Part shown: piece after piece, positions 37,731 through 46,960 of the stretch
Position numbering within the stretch: position 1 is the first letter of the stretch
How the letters are laid out: each line of letters starts with the position of its first letter
From: Methanoplanus sp. FWC-SCC4
GTDB lineage: Archaea > Halobacteriota > Methanomicrobia > Methanomicrobiales > Methanomicrobiaceae
Length of the DNA stretch: 64,000 nucleotides
Direction: 5' to 3'
Assembly: GCF_032878975.1 (NCBI RefSeq)
Contig: NZ_CP043875.1
Location: 860,370 to 924,369 of the forward strand
Program-made: the position numbers and the translations under genes
Notes under the pieces: generated by a model
The model's input: only the letters and a program-made list of their open reading frames with translations
Told to the model about the DNA's origin: nothing
Databases searched by the model: none

Positions 37731-39833
37731 ATGACAAAAAAAAATTACTCACTTTGCCTGACAATAATCGATCAAAATAGTTATTCTAAATTATTAAGAA
37801 TTGCAGATCCTGTTGTTAAAAGTGGTCCAACTTTATGGCAAGTGGGCAGGAAAAGCAAAATCGAGGATTTTCCAGAAATTAAAACAATAAGTATGGATCC
37901 TCACTCTGCTATAGATAATGAGTTAGGTATATGGGAATGGGAATTTGATCCTGAAGATAAAACTAAGCAATGGTCAAGCCGAACTCAAGAACTTTTTTAT
38001 GAATTGATATTTCTTGATAATGATAATTTAAATGAAGGATTAACAATACCTGCTATTGATCTTGAAGATAAGATTGATTTGATGATATCAGGATTTAAGG
38101 TTCAAAATAATATTTCAAGCAATTTATTGTTAGTATTTGGAATTAGTGAAAAAGATTACTATTGTTTCAACTTAAAAAAAACTGATTATAATCTAGAACA
38201 TAATGTCTTTAAGGTCAGAGATGGGGCAATTGCTAATGTACATAAAATTCAAAAAGAACATTGTATAGATACTAATGATCATCTGAAAAATGTTCCATTT
38301 GGAGCGTATGACGTTCAAAGAAGGATTATTTACAGGGAACGGAAATTAAAGGAGCCATTAGAAGAATTGCCTATTAAAAGCTTCTTAGGACTCTTTAAAT
38401 GCTATTTTGAGGACATTGGGCGAAGGATGGAATACAATGAAGAACAGAAATTACTAATTCAAAATACAATAGACTATGCATTAAAAAATAGAGAAAATAT
38501 TGAATACTTTTTTAAATTGTCAACTTTTGAAGAAAATGATTTCATTTTTACACATAGTACCATGAAAAAATTTGAAGAAGCATCTAAAATTATTCATGAT
38601 TATGTTTCAAAAAAAGGGGTTGAAAACTTTCTTGAAAGTGTCATTGAAAATACACCTGATTATAAAAATTCATATTTGGATATTCTAAAGGGAGATTATC
38701 TTATAGATGAAAAAATAAAAATTGAGCAAAATCTTAATGATCTTAGGAGTGAAGAAAAAGAACTTAAAAATGAATTAATAGTATTAAATACAAAAAAAGA
38801 AGAGATTTACCTTGAATATAATGATTATGAAAAAATAATTAGTAAATACAAGGAAGAAATAAACCAATTAAAAAAACAAAATGAGCAATTAAATCAATTT
38901 TGCAAAGATAAATTTAATTCCATAAAGGAATATTCTGGAAAATTTTTGGGCGAGATAGCCATATTAGATAGTATCCCTAAAAACTCAATAAGTTCTAATT
39001 CAATAATTAATGTAATAAAATCAAAATCAATTGAAAATGAGGATAGATTCAGTATAAATAATAAAAAAGATCTAATAGATGAATTAGAAGGGAACATCGA
39101 CAATATTACAATAAATCACAATTTCTCAGAAATTTTATCAAAATATATTGTTGGATGTTATCTTTCAGGATTACCAATAATTCTTATAGGGAATACATCA
39201 CAGCTCTTAGCTGAAACAATCTCTATAACATTCTGTTCTAAAACACCAGATATTATTCATCTTCCTACAGGATTTAATAATTTTGAGAATTTATCGATAT
39301 CCGTCAAATCAAGTGAAAGTAATGTAATAGTAATAAAAAATGCAATTGGCTATTGCGATGAATATCTCTATCTAAATCTTATTAGAGACAACCCAGAAAA
39401 GTTTCTACTTTTTTCAGCAGAATTCAAAGATACTATAAGGATACTTCCATCTGGCATCTTAGGGTATATGGGCATTATTGATTGTGAAGAAATAATTTCT
39501 CCATTCGTTTTTGATGAAATATTACCCGCAATAATTGAAAATATAGATCCTCCTAGTTATGACAAAAAAATATATAAAAATCTTTATAAAAAAATATCTG
39601 AACTTACGATATATTCCCCAATAACTAAAGGATATAATAATTCTAGAGCTAAAGCTCTACTGAGCCTTTCTGAAGTGGAGTTAGATCAAAATCGTTTATT
39701 GGAAATTATAATTCCAGAGTTAATTTATTATAATCAAATTCAAGAAACTATTGATAATTATATTGAATATTTACAATCCTTTGAAAATTCTGCGTATTAT
39801 GAAATCGCAAAGAAATATTGTAACGGAGATTAA
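37731..39833 (+). CDS. Druantia-like operon gene B: coiled-coil protein with degenerate AAA-like domain
   Basis: The 700-residue protein has an N-terminal mixed region (to about 330), a long coiled coil (about 335-400, rich in Lys/Glu with KKQNEQLNQF) and a C-terminal part (about 465-620) laid out like an AAA+/McrB-type ATPase: strand and loop LPIILIGNTSQLLAETI where Walker A should be, VIVIKNAIGYCDEYL where Walker B should be, and FLLFSAEFKDTIRILPS like a sensor strand. The Walker A lysine is missing (GNTSQ in place of GxxxxGKT), so it probably does not hydrolyse ATP. It starts right at the stop of gene A with upstream GGGGGA. Confidence 0.65.
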   Translation: MTKKNYSLCLTIIDQNSYSKLLRIADPVVKSGPTLWQVGRKSKIEDFPEIKTISMDPHSAIDNELGIWEWEFDPEDKTKQWSSRTQELFYELIFLDNDNLNEGLTIPAIDLEDKIDLMISGFKVQNNISSNLLLVFGISEKDYYCFNLKKTDYNLEHNVFKVRDGAIANVHKIQKEHCIDTNDHLKNVPFGAYDVQRRIIYRERKLKEPLEELPIKSFLGLFKCYFEDIGRRMEYNEEQKLLIQNTIDYALKNRENIEYFFKLSTFEENDFIFTHSTMKKFEEASKIIHDYVSKKGVENFLESVIENTPDYKNSYLDILKGDYLIDEKIKIEQNLNDLRSEEKELKNELIVLNTKKEEIYLEYNDYEKIISKYKEEINQLKKQNEQLNQFCKDKFNSIKEYSGKFLGEIAILDSIPKNSISSNSIINVIKSKSIENEDRFSINNKKDLIDELEGNIDNITINHNFSEILSKYIVGCYLSGLPIILIGNTSQLLAETISITFCSKTPDIIHLPTGFNNFENLSISVKSSESNVIVIKNAIGYCDEYLYLNLIRDNPEKFLLFSAEFKDTIRILPSGILGYMGIIDCEEIISPFVFDEILPAIIENIDPPSYDKKIYKNLYKKISELTIYSPITKGYNNSRAKALLSLSEVELDQNRLLEIIIPELIYYNQIQETIDNYIEYLQSFENSAYYEIAKKYCNGD

Positions 39834-39837
39834 TTAT

Positions 39838-40878
39838 ATGAATAAAAATATCTATCTTCAAATAGCAAAGGATTTAAATATAACCCATTTTTCTAAAGAA
39901 AACGAGAGTCAATTCATTGGTCGTATAATATATTCTGCAATTTCAGAGTGGATCAAAGCATCTACATTTGACAGAAAAATTGACGATCATGAGGGTGTTA
40001 AAGAAGAGGGTTGCACAAAACATCATATTACTAGAAAATGTGGAGAAATATTAGAAGGGTTTCTTGAAATATATCCCCATATTGAATTTTATTTTTACCC
40101 CTTTGAAGAAAAAGACCCCAAACCTGTACAGGAAATTCAAAAAAGGTTATTGTTGGGGGGGGTATTAGTACCCGGAGAAAACAATACAGTTCAACTTTCG
40201 AAAGAAAAAAATGGCTTTGTCAATAATAATCTATATTTCGAACGTGGATACTTTTATGAACCTGGAAAACAGGTATTTGGGCTTGGTTGTTATAGAAATA
40301 GTCAAAAAGAGAACATTCCTTGTGTTAGATTAGAAGAATTATTTTACATCCCTAATGAAAATGCTGAAAAAACAGTAAATTATTATATAAATGAATTTAA
40401 AAGCAATTTTATTAATATCTCAGATATTCCTGATTATTGGAGGTTTTTTGATTATTCATCAAAAAAGAGTTTTCATAATTCATGGAATGAATATTTTGAT
40501 AAGAATAGGGAAATCACAGTATATAAAAATAATATAAATAACTCTGATTATGGATTCATTAAATATTCTGGAGGGAAATTCTTTTTCACACCTTTCCCTA
40601 AACATATTATTCAAACTAAAGAAGTTAGAAGAATTCTGTATGGAATAAGGTCTATTGAAAATAACCCTTGCAATTCAGAATTAACAATACAAGGAAAAGA
40701 AGTGAAAATTCAATTATATACATCCCTCCCTTTAAGAGAACAGTCTTTACTATACATGATTTCTTGGCCTGTCAATAACATGTACGACAGGACACAATAT
40801 ATTACCTCAATTAAATTTTTACCAGTTATTCAAAGGATTCTAAGTAATTTAAATGTTGATTTTAAGGTGATAACATGA
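39838..40878 (+). CDS. Druantia-like operon gene C: unassigned protein
   Basis: The 346-residue protein starts at the ATG at 39838, 4 bp after gene B, with GGAG upstream. It opens with a helical part (IYLQIAKDLNITHFSKENES) and later contains a Cys/His-bearing stretch (EEGCTKHHITRKCGEILEGF) and many aromatic residues (YWRFFDYSSKKSFHNSWNEY). I recognise no family. Its last codons overlap the helicase start (ATGA), so the two proteins are probably made in fixed ratio and may bind one another. Confidence 0.65.
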   Translation: MNKNIYLQIAKDLNITHFSKENESQFIGRIIYSAISEWIKASTFDRKIDDHEGVKEEGCTKHHITRKCGEILEGFLEIYPHIEFYFYPFEEKDPKPVQEIQKRLLLGGVLVPGENNTVQLSKEKNGFVNNNLYFERGYFYEPGKQVFGLGCYRNSQKENIPCVRLEELFYIPNENAEKTVNYYINEFKSNFINISDIPDYWRFFDYSSKKSFHNSWNEYFDKNREITVYKNNINNSDYGFIKYSGGKFFFTPFPKHIIQTKEVRRILYGIRSIENNPCNSELTIQGKEVKIQLYTSLPLREQSLLYMISWPVNNMYDRTQYITSIKFLPVIQRILSNLNVDFKVIT

Positions 40879-43800
40879 CAGAGATTTACGGAATACAAAA
40901 TACTCACAAAGAGCTTATAAACAAATTAAAAAATTATATTCAGTCTCAATATTTTGGAGTAAATAATTTACTTCTTGAGGTAGGAAATGAACTTTTAGAG
41001 AAAGACAATACATTATATCAAGATCCATACATAGAATCAAATCCTCTTTACAAAATTTCTAATAATGGATTGTCAACTGCAGACATTCCAGAGAATGTTC
41101 GGGAAATTCTTCATAAGATGGCTGATCAAAATCTCGGTGTTTTTGAAAGCCCATATACTCACCAGATTGATGCATTAGAATCCTTTTTCCATGGACGAGA
41201 TATTTTGGTTACAACTGGAACGGGTTCTGGTAAAACTGAATGCTTTATGTGGCCTATTATCGCAAGCCTAGCTAATGAAGCACAATCAAATCCGGAATCT
41301 TGGAATAAAAGGGGGATTCGTGCACTTTTACTTTATCCAATGAATGCACTTGTTTCTGACCAGATCGGTCGGTTACGTAGGATGATCGGAGATAATGATG
41401 GTAATTTTCATTCAGTTTTTATAGAATATGCAAACGACCCAAATATTCGCATTCCACAATTTGGAATGTATACTGGAAGAACACCATATCCCGGTGCCCC
41501 TCAATTAAAAAAGGATAAAGAACTTGCAAAAACAATGGAACGTGATCTTTTAGATGGAGACCCAGAATTTATTAATGAGTTAAAGAAAATAGGAAGATAT
41601 CCTGCAAAAAAAGATCTTAATGAATTTATAAATTATTTAAAGGAAGGAACTCATTCAACCGATCCTCATGATGCTGAATTGATTACAAGATGGGAGATGC
41701 AGAATTATTGTCCGGATATACTTGTCACAAATTATACGATGCTTCAATTTATGCTTATCCGGGAAATAGAAACATCAATTTGGGATAAAACACGAGAATG
41801 GTTAAATGCTTCTCCTGAAAACAAACTTCTGATTGTAATTGATGAAGCCCATATGTATCATGGGTCTCCAGGAGGAGAGGTTGCTCTACTTCTTCGTCGT
41901 TTGATGTACAAATTAAAAATTAATAGAGATAAAATTAGATTCATTTTAACTAGTGCAAGTATTCCCACTGAATCAACAGAAGATAAAAAAGTAATTCAAA
42001 ATTTTTTCAATGATTTAACTTTAAATAACTCTGAAAATGATAACTTTTCAATTATATCTGGCAAAAAGAAACAGGTTTCTATAAAGGATAAGATAGATTT
42101 CTCTGCAAAACTAATCGCAGATATCTCTATCGATGAATTTCTAAAAGATGAAGGAGAAAGAAAAGCCGAAATTGAGAATTTTTTCAAAAATCTTAATTTT
42201 GACATTCCAGATTTAAGTTATGCTGAAATTGGTAATTTTCTGTATGAAAATCTTTCAAAATTTGCTCCGGTACAAAGACTTATTCAATATACATCTGGAA
42301 ATGCAATTAATTTTAAAGAATTAGCCAATATTGTATTTCCTAATGACCCTCCAGATGTCGCCAATTACTCCGTTCAGGTTTTACTTGCTATTATGCCCCT
42401 TGCAAAAAGTGAAGGGGGGCAAGTTTTATTTCCGGCTCGTCTTCATATGTTTTTCAGAGGACTAGAAGGAGTATTTGCTTGTACAAACCCTAATTGTCCA
42501 AATAAATGTTCCGGTGATGGAATCACTCTTGGACAGATCTACGCTGATAGTGGAAGAGAAACTTGCTCATGTGGCGGAAAGATATATGAATTAATAAATG
42601 ATCGTCGTTGTGGTGCTTTATTTATAAAGGGTTACATGAGCAGCAATATATCAGAAGAAGGGAACGATCTCTGGAGATATCCAGGAGAAATTTTTTCTAA
42701 AGATATGAAAGAGATCAATTTGTTTATTGTACCTGAAAACTACCGAATGAAATCAAATAAAACAATGAAGGGTTGGTTGAATCCAAAAACAGGTGTTGTT
42801 CATTTTGATGATCAATATAAAGATGATGGTTTTTTAAAAGTTTTATATCCTGATCCTAGAAACGAAATTAGTTCTAAAATGGGAATATTAACATTTAAAT
42901 CCTGTCCAAAATGTGGTGGCAGGATTGGTAATCGAACCTTGTCTGACTTTTCAACAAAAGGAAATGAACCATTTTATAATATTGTTGCCTCCCAGTTACA
43001 TACTCAGCCTCCAACTATATTTGATGAAAAAATGTTGATACAGCAACCAAATGCAGGACGAAAAGTATTATTATTTTCAGACAGTAGGCAGAAAGCTGCA
43101 GTACTTGCAAAGGATATGACAAGATCAGCAGATGATGAGGCTGCTAGATCTGCAATTGTACTTGCTGCATACAATCTTCAAAAGTGGGCCGAACAAAACA
43201 ACAGAGATGTTACATTAGAAATGTTATATCCGGCATTTCTTGAAATTGCAAACAATAATAATTTAAGATTATTCTATGGGGGAGATAAAGATATATTTGA
43301 TTCAGATCTTGGAGTTATTAAGAAAGAGTTATCTAGAGTAAATAGAAGAAACAAAGGCTTGGATTACGATAAATTATCTGGAAAATTCCGTAATCCGCCA
43401 GGATTATATTCAGAACAATTATTAAAAAATCTATGTTCCTCCTATAGATCTTTAATAGATCTTGGATTATGTTGTTTAGAGCCTAGCAATTCTGATGATA
43501 TTGACGACTGTATAGAAGAATTGTCGGGTGAAGGAGTGAATATTTCAGAGAAAGAGTATATTTCAATTTTTTCATCATGGTCTAACAATCTCTGTACAGA
43601 AAAATATGCAATTGGAGAAAATATCTCTAATAGAGTTAGGGAAAACGTTTTCCGTCATTCTCATGGACGGCTAGGTGTTGAACAAAAAGATCTAGATAAA
43701 ACTCCTAAATTTCTTAAAGAAATTCTTAAATCACAGAAGTACAATGATGAAGAAATAGATTCAATTCAACAAACTCTCAATGATACATTTTTAGGAAGAG

Positions 43801-46160
43801 GAAATGAGAATCAAGAGTTATCATATCTCTTACTTAATAAAATCCAATTAAAGTATAATGAAACATCTGAATGGTTCAGATGTAATACTTGCTCTGGTAT
43901 ATTTCCAAAATCATTGTGGGGGCACTGCGCAAGGTGTGGCGGAGAGTCAATAGAGAAAATCTCTGATTTTGAAAGATACAAATTTTGGCGAGAACCTGTT
44001 TTAGATACAATAAATGAGGGTTCTGGTCAGGAAATTAAAACGATAAATTCAGAAGAACATACTGCTCAATTATCTTATAAAGACCCTCGTGAAAAAACCT
44101 GGTCTCAAACTGAAAGTTATGAGATGAGATTCCAGAATATTTGTTTTAAAGAAAAATCCCCAATTGATGTTTTAAGTTGTACTACTACAATGGAAGTTGG
44201 TATTGATATTGGATCATTAACAGCAATTAGTCTTAGAAATGTTCCTCCAATGAGAGAGAATTATCAGCAGAGAGCAGGTCGTGCAGGAAGACGTGGAACT
44301 TCAATTTCGACTATAGTTACCTATGCACAAAATGGGCCCCATGATGGTTGGTATTTCAATGATCCGAAGAGTATTATCTCAGGAAATCCACGATTACCTT
44401 GGATAGATGCAGAAAATGCAAAGCTGAATAAAAGACACCTGAATTTAGTTGTCTTAAATGACTTTTTGAACAAAAAAAATACTGATCTTGCAGACTGCGC
44501 AACATTATCATTTTATAATGAATTTTTTGAAGATTTTCTAATATTTATGGGTGATTTAAGCTATGATCAAAGTTCTACTAAATTATTATTATCCAATAAT
44601 TTCAACAGCAATAAAAGCATTAAAGAGTTTAAGGCCGCTCTCATTGAAAATTTGAAAATAATTCGAAAAACAGTGATTAATAATCCAGAAAGATACAATT
44701 CAAATAAATATGAAACCTCTTCTCTTTTAGATCATTTAAATTCTGAAGGTATTTTACCAACTTATTCATTTCCACAAAATGTAGTAGGATTTTATATAGA
44801 AGATAAAAATGGGAATATTGAGCAAAGGCCAGAACGTTCACTTGAAATTGCAATTAGTGAATATGCACCTGGAAAGATACTAGTTGTGGATAAGAAAACC
44901 TACAAAGTTGGGGGAATTTATAGTTACCATTCTAAATTTAAAAATAGTTATCAAGAAAAGCAAGCTACACCATATTTTGATGATCCAAACTATTTCTATG
45001 ATTTATACCAATGTGAAAATCAAGAATGTGGATGGACAGCAACAGAGGCACCAAAAAATGATCGCTGTCCTTTCTGTAATTCAATGATCAAATCAGATCA
45101 CAAAATGCTAAAACCATGGGGATTTGCTCCAATTAATGGTAGAAGCATACCTGAATCTTGGGCTGAGGTTGAATATTCATATGCGGAAGAACCTTGTTAT
45201 TTTGCAGAACCTGATCAAAATGACTTAAAGGACATAGGATATCCTCACATTAAAGCAGCTAATCGTTCGGATAAAATCACTGTGATAAATAAAGGAATTA
45301 ATGGAAATGGATTTTATGTTTGCAGAAAATGTGGGGCAGCTGAGGTAGTGCAATTATCAGAGCCTTCTTTTAAAGGCATTGGTGCACCCTATATTCCACC
45401 TTCAAAAAGAAAAATTCAATGCAATCATTCTGATAGTTCAAATATTGAAAATGTCTATCTGGGTCATACTTTTAATACAGATATGGTTGTTTTTGAATTT
45501 GATCTTGATAAAAACAAGATAAATACTGGATATAAGGGATTATGGATGAAAAATGCTGCAATTACATTAACAGAGGCTTTACTTTTAGCAGCAAGTAGAA
45601 ACTTAGATATAGACTTCTCTGAGCTTAAAGCAGGGTTTAGAATCCATAGTAATGAAAAAAATGTGTTTATTGATATTTATCTTTATGACAGTCTATCAAG
45701 TGGTGCAGGTTATTCTTCAGAATTGTTAAACATTAGTTTGGATTCAATTTTTAAAAGCACCGAAGAAACTTTGATTTGCCCATCAAATTGTGAATCAGCG
45801 TGCCATAATTGTTTAAAACATTACTGGAATCAAAATCACCAAGATAAACTTGACCGTTTTGCTGCTCTTGATTTATTATATTGGGGAATGAAAAACAAAC
45901 TTCCTAAAGGCTTAACTCAGGATAAACAAAAAGAACTGTTAATGCCACTAATTGAGAGATTAAAAAATTATAATCCAGAGATCTGTCTTATTGAGACTGA
46001 AAATGGATTATATGTTTCTAATAATAAATTGAAGAAAAAAATTATAATTTATCCTGCCATGTATAAGCTTCAAGATAATACTGAAACTATATATTTATCT
46101 GATAGATTAGTAAAACGTAATTTGCCACTAGCATACAATATGGTAAAAGGGATATTTTAG
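40875..46160 (+). CDS. Large DEAD/DEAH helicase with DUF1998-type C-terminus (DruE-like)
   Basis: At 1,761 residues the protein matches the size of DruE, the helicase that defines Druantia defence systems. Visible elements: Walker A TTGTGSGKTE (about 114-123), DEAH in IVIDEAHMYHG (about 321), helicase C motifs TTTMEVGIDIGS (about 1103) and QQRAGRAGRRG (about 1131), and the terminal cysteine cluster CPSNCESACHNCLKHYW (about 1635) of DUF1998. Between the helicase lobes are several zinc-ribbon-like cysteine pairs (CPKCGG; CNTCSG then CARCGG; CPFC). An ideal Shine-Dalgarno sequence (AAGGTGAT) precedes the overlapping ATG. DISARM DrmA and Dpd helicases are related alternatives. Confidence 0.88.
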   Translation: MTEIYGIQNTHKELINKLKNYIQSQYFGVNNLLLEVGNELLEKDNTLYQDPYIESNPLYKISNNGLSTADIPENVREILHKMADQNLGVFESPYTHQIDALESFFHGRDILVTTGTGSGKTECFMWPIIASLANEAQSNPESWNKRGIRALLLYPMNALVSDQIGRLRRMIGDNDGNFHSVFIEYANDPNIRIPQFGMYTGRTPYPGAPQLKKDKELAKTMERDLLDGDPEFINELKKIGRYPAKKDLNEFINYLKEGTHSTDPHDAELITRWEMQNYCPDILVTNYTMLQFMLIREIETSIWDKTREWLNASPENKLLIVIDEAHMYHGSPGGEVALLLRRLMYKLKINRDKIRFILTSASIPTESTEDKKVIQNFFNDLTLNNSENDNFSIISGKKKQVSIKDKIDFSAKLIADISIDEFLKDEGERKAEIENFFKNLNFDIPDLSYAEIGNFLYENLSKFAPVQRLIQYTSGNAINFKELANIVFPNDPPDVANYSVQVLLAIMPLAKSEGGQVLFPARLHMFFRGLEGVFACTNPNCPNKCSGDGITLGQIYADSGRETCSCGGKIYELINDRRCGALFIKGYMSSNISEEGNDLWRYPGEIFSKDMKEINLFIVPENYRMKSNKTMKGWLNPKTGVVHFDDQYKDDGFLKVLYPDPRNEISSKMGILTFKSCPKCGGRIGNRTLSDFSTKGNEPFYNIVASQLHTQPPTIFDEKMLIQQPNAGRKVLLFSDSRQKAAVLAKDMTRSADDEAARSAIVLAAYNLQKWAEQNNRDVTLEMLYPAFLEIANNNNLRLFYGGDKDIFDSDLGVIKKELSRVNRRNKGLDYDKLSGKFRNPPGLYSEQLLKNLCSSYRSLIDLGLCCLEPSNSDDIDDCIEELSGEGVNISEKEYISIFSSWSNNLCTEKYAIGENISNRVRENVFRHSHGRLGVEQKDLDKTPKFLKEILKSQKYNDEEIDSIQQTLNDTFLGRGNENQELSYLLLNKIQLKYNETSEWFRCNTCSGIFPKSLWGHCARCGGESIEKISDFERYKFWREPVLDTINEGSGQEIKTINSEEHTAQLSYKDPREKTWSQTESYEMRFQNICFKEKSPIDVLSCTTTMEVGIDIGSLTAISLRNVPPMRENYQQRAGRAGRRGTSISTIVTYAQNGPHDGWYFNDPKSIISGNPRLPWIDAENAKLNKRHLNLVVLNDFLNKKNTDLADCATLSFYNEFFEDFLIFMGDLSYDQSSTKLLLSNNFNSNKSIKEFKAALIENLKIIRKTVINNPERYNSNKYETSSLLDHLNSEGILPTYSFPQNVVGFYIEDKNGNIEQRPERSLEIAISEYAPGKILVVDKKTYKVGGIYSYHSKFKNSYQEKQATPYFDDPNYFYDLYQCENQECGWTATEAPKNDRCPFCNSMIKSDHKMLKPWGFAPINGRSIPESWAEVEYSYAEEPCYFAEPDQNDLKDIGYPHIKAANRSDKITVINKGINGNGFYVCRKCGAAEVVQLSEPSFKGIGAPYIPPSKRKIQCNHSDSSNIENVYLGHTFNTDMVVFEFDLDKNKINTGYKGLWMKNAAITLTEALLLAASRNLDIDFSELKAGFRIHSNEKNVFIDIYLYDSLSSGAGYSSELLNISLDSIFKSTEETLICPSNCESACHNCLKHYWNQNHQDKLDRFAALDLLYWGMKNKLPKGLTQDKQKELLMPLIERLKNYNPEICLIETENGLYVSNNKLKKKIIIYPAMYKLQDNTETIYLSDRLVKRNLPLAYNMVKGIF

Positions 46161-46960
46161 GGTTGATCTTAGTAGATGTTAATTCACCCATGATCATCCA
46201 TTAGATTATGATATAATCCAATGAAGATCTACCTTACTAAAATTCCTATTGATAATCGCTGTAATGATTTTAAATCATTAATGATGATAAAGAAATATAA
46301 TTGATTTTAAGATAAAATCCTATGGAATAAGTTTGATTTTGTTATTTTTAGTCTCATTTTATTTGTGTTGCTGTTTATACCATCAAAAAGCTATTACAAA
46401 TCTTTAATTAAAACAGAAAATCAGTCTAAGTCAGTGATAAAGATGAATAAAACAAACCGGCTATATCTCAATGAATTAGAGGATGAGAGAAACAAGTATA
46501 TCATCAGAAAAAAGTTTGGAAAAGAATATCGATTCAGCCTTGCTGAAGAAAAAGAAATGATTGTATATATCAGCGGACTGAATACGTCCTGCTGCTTATG
46601 GAGTCATAGCTTTTTTACCCGTAATTATCACGCCCTTTTGACAGAATAAAATTTGCAAAAAATCAAAATACAATTTTCATGAAACAATTTCAGAAATATG
46701 AAACAATATCCCGATAGATAAATTTTTTAGTCTGATAAATTTTCAAAATATGAGTCTATTTGGCTAAAAAAATTTTTAGCATTATAATAAAGTCTCTCAT
46801 GAACAGGGGCACACAGATTATGGATAAAAAAAGGTTTTTTATAGAAGATTATTTTACGTCCCTTTTATATAGGAACTGCCGCAATTATCCGAGTTTTCAT
46901 GAATCCGATTATCTTTCCAAATCCCGCTCCTCTTGAAAGCAATTGAAAATATGATGTATT
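46161..46960. other. AT-rich gap after the helicase, with a palindromic structure
   Basis: At 46,199-46,223 an inverted repeat (GATTAT at 46,204 with ATAATC at 46,213, extended by CATT and AATG) sits inside a wider pair GTAGAT (46,172) and ATCTAC (46,227). It could end transcription of the helicase operon. Apart from one doubtful small ORF at 46,443, nothing else is clear. Confidence 0.45.
46443..46649 (+). CDS. Doubtful small ORF (68 aa)
   Basis: A 68-codon frame from the ATG at 46443 encodes a charged first half (NELEDERNKYIIRKKFGKEY) and a Cys/Ser-rich end. I see no homologue and no good ribosome binding site. The amino-acid make-up looks protein-like, but it could be a decayed remnant. 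Confidence 0.25.
   Translation: MNKTNRLYLNELEDERNKYIIRKKFGKEYRFSLAEEKEMIVYISGLNTSCCLWSHSFFTRNYHALLTE

Noticed and set aside
40875-46160. The large helicase as DISARM DrmA
   Set aside because: No DrmB, DrmC or DISARM methylase lies nearby. Size and layout fit DruE better, though the families are related.
46819-46935. 38-codon ORF starting MDKKRFFIEDYF before the giant HEPN gene
   Set aside because: No ribosome binding site and no homologue known to me. Frames of this length are common by chance here.
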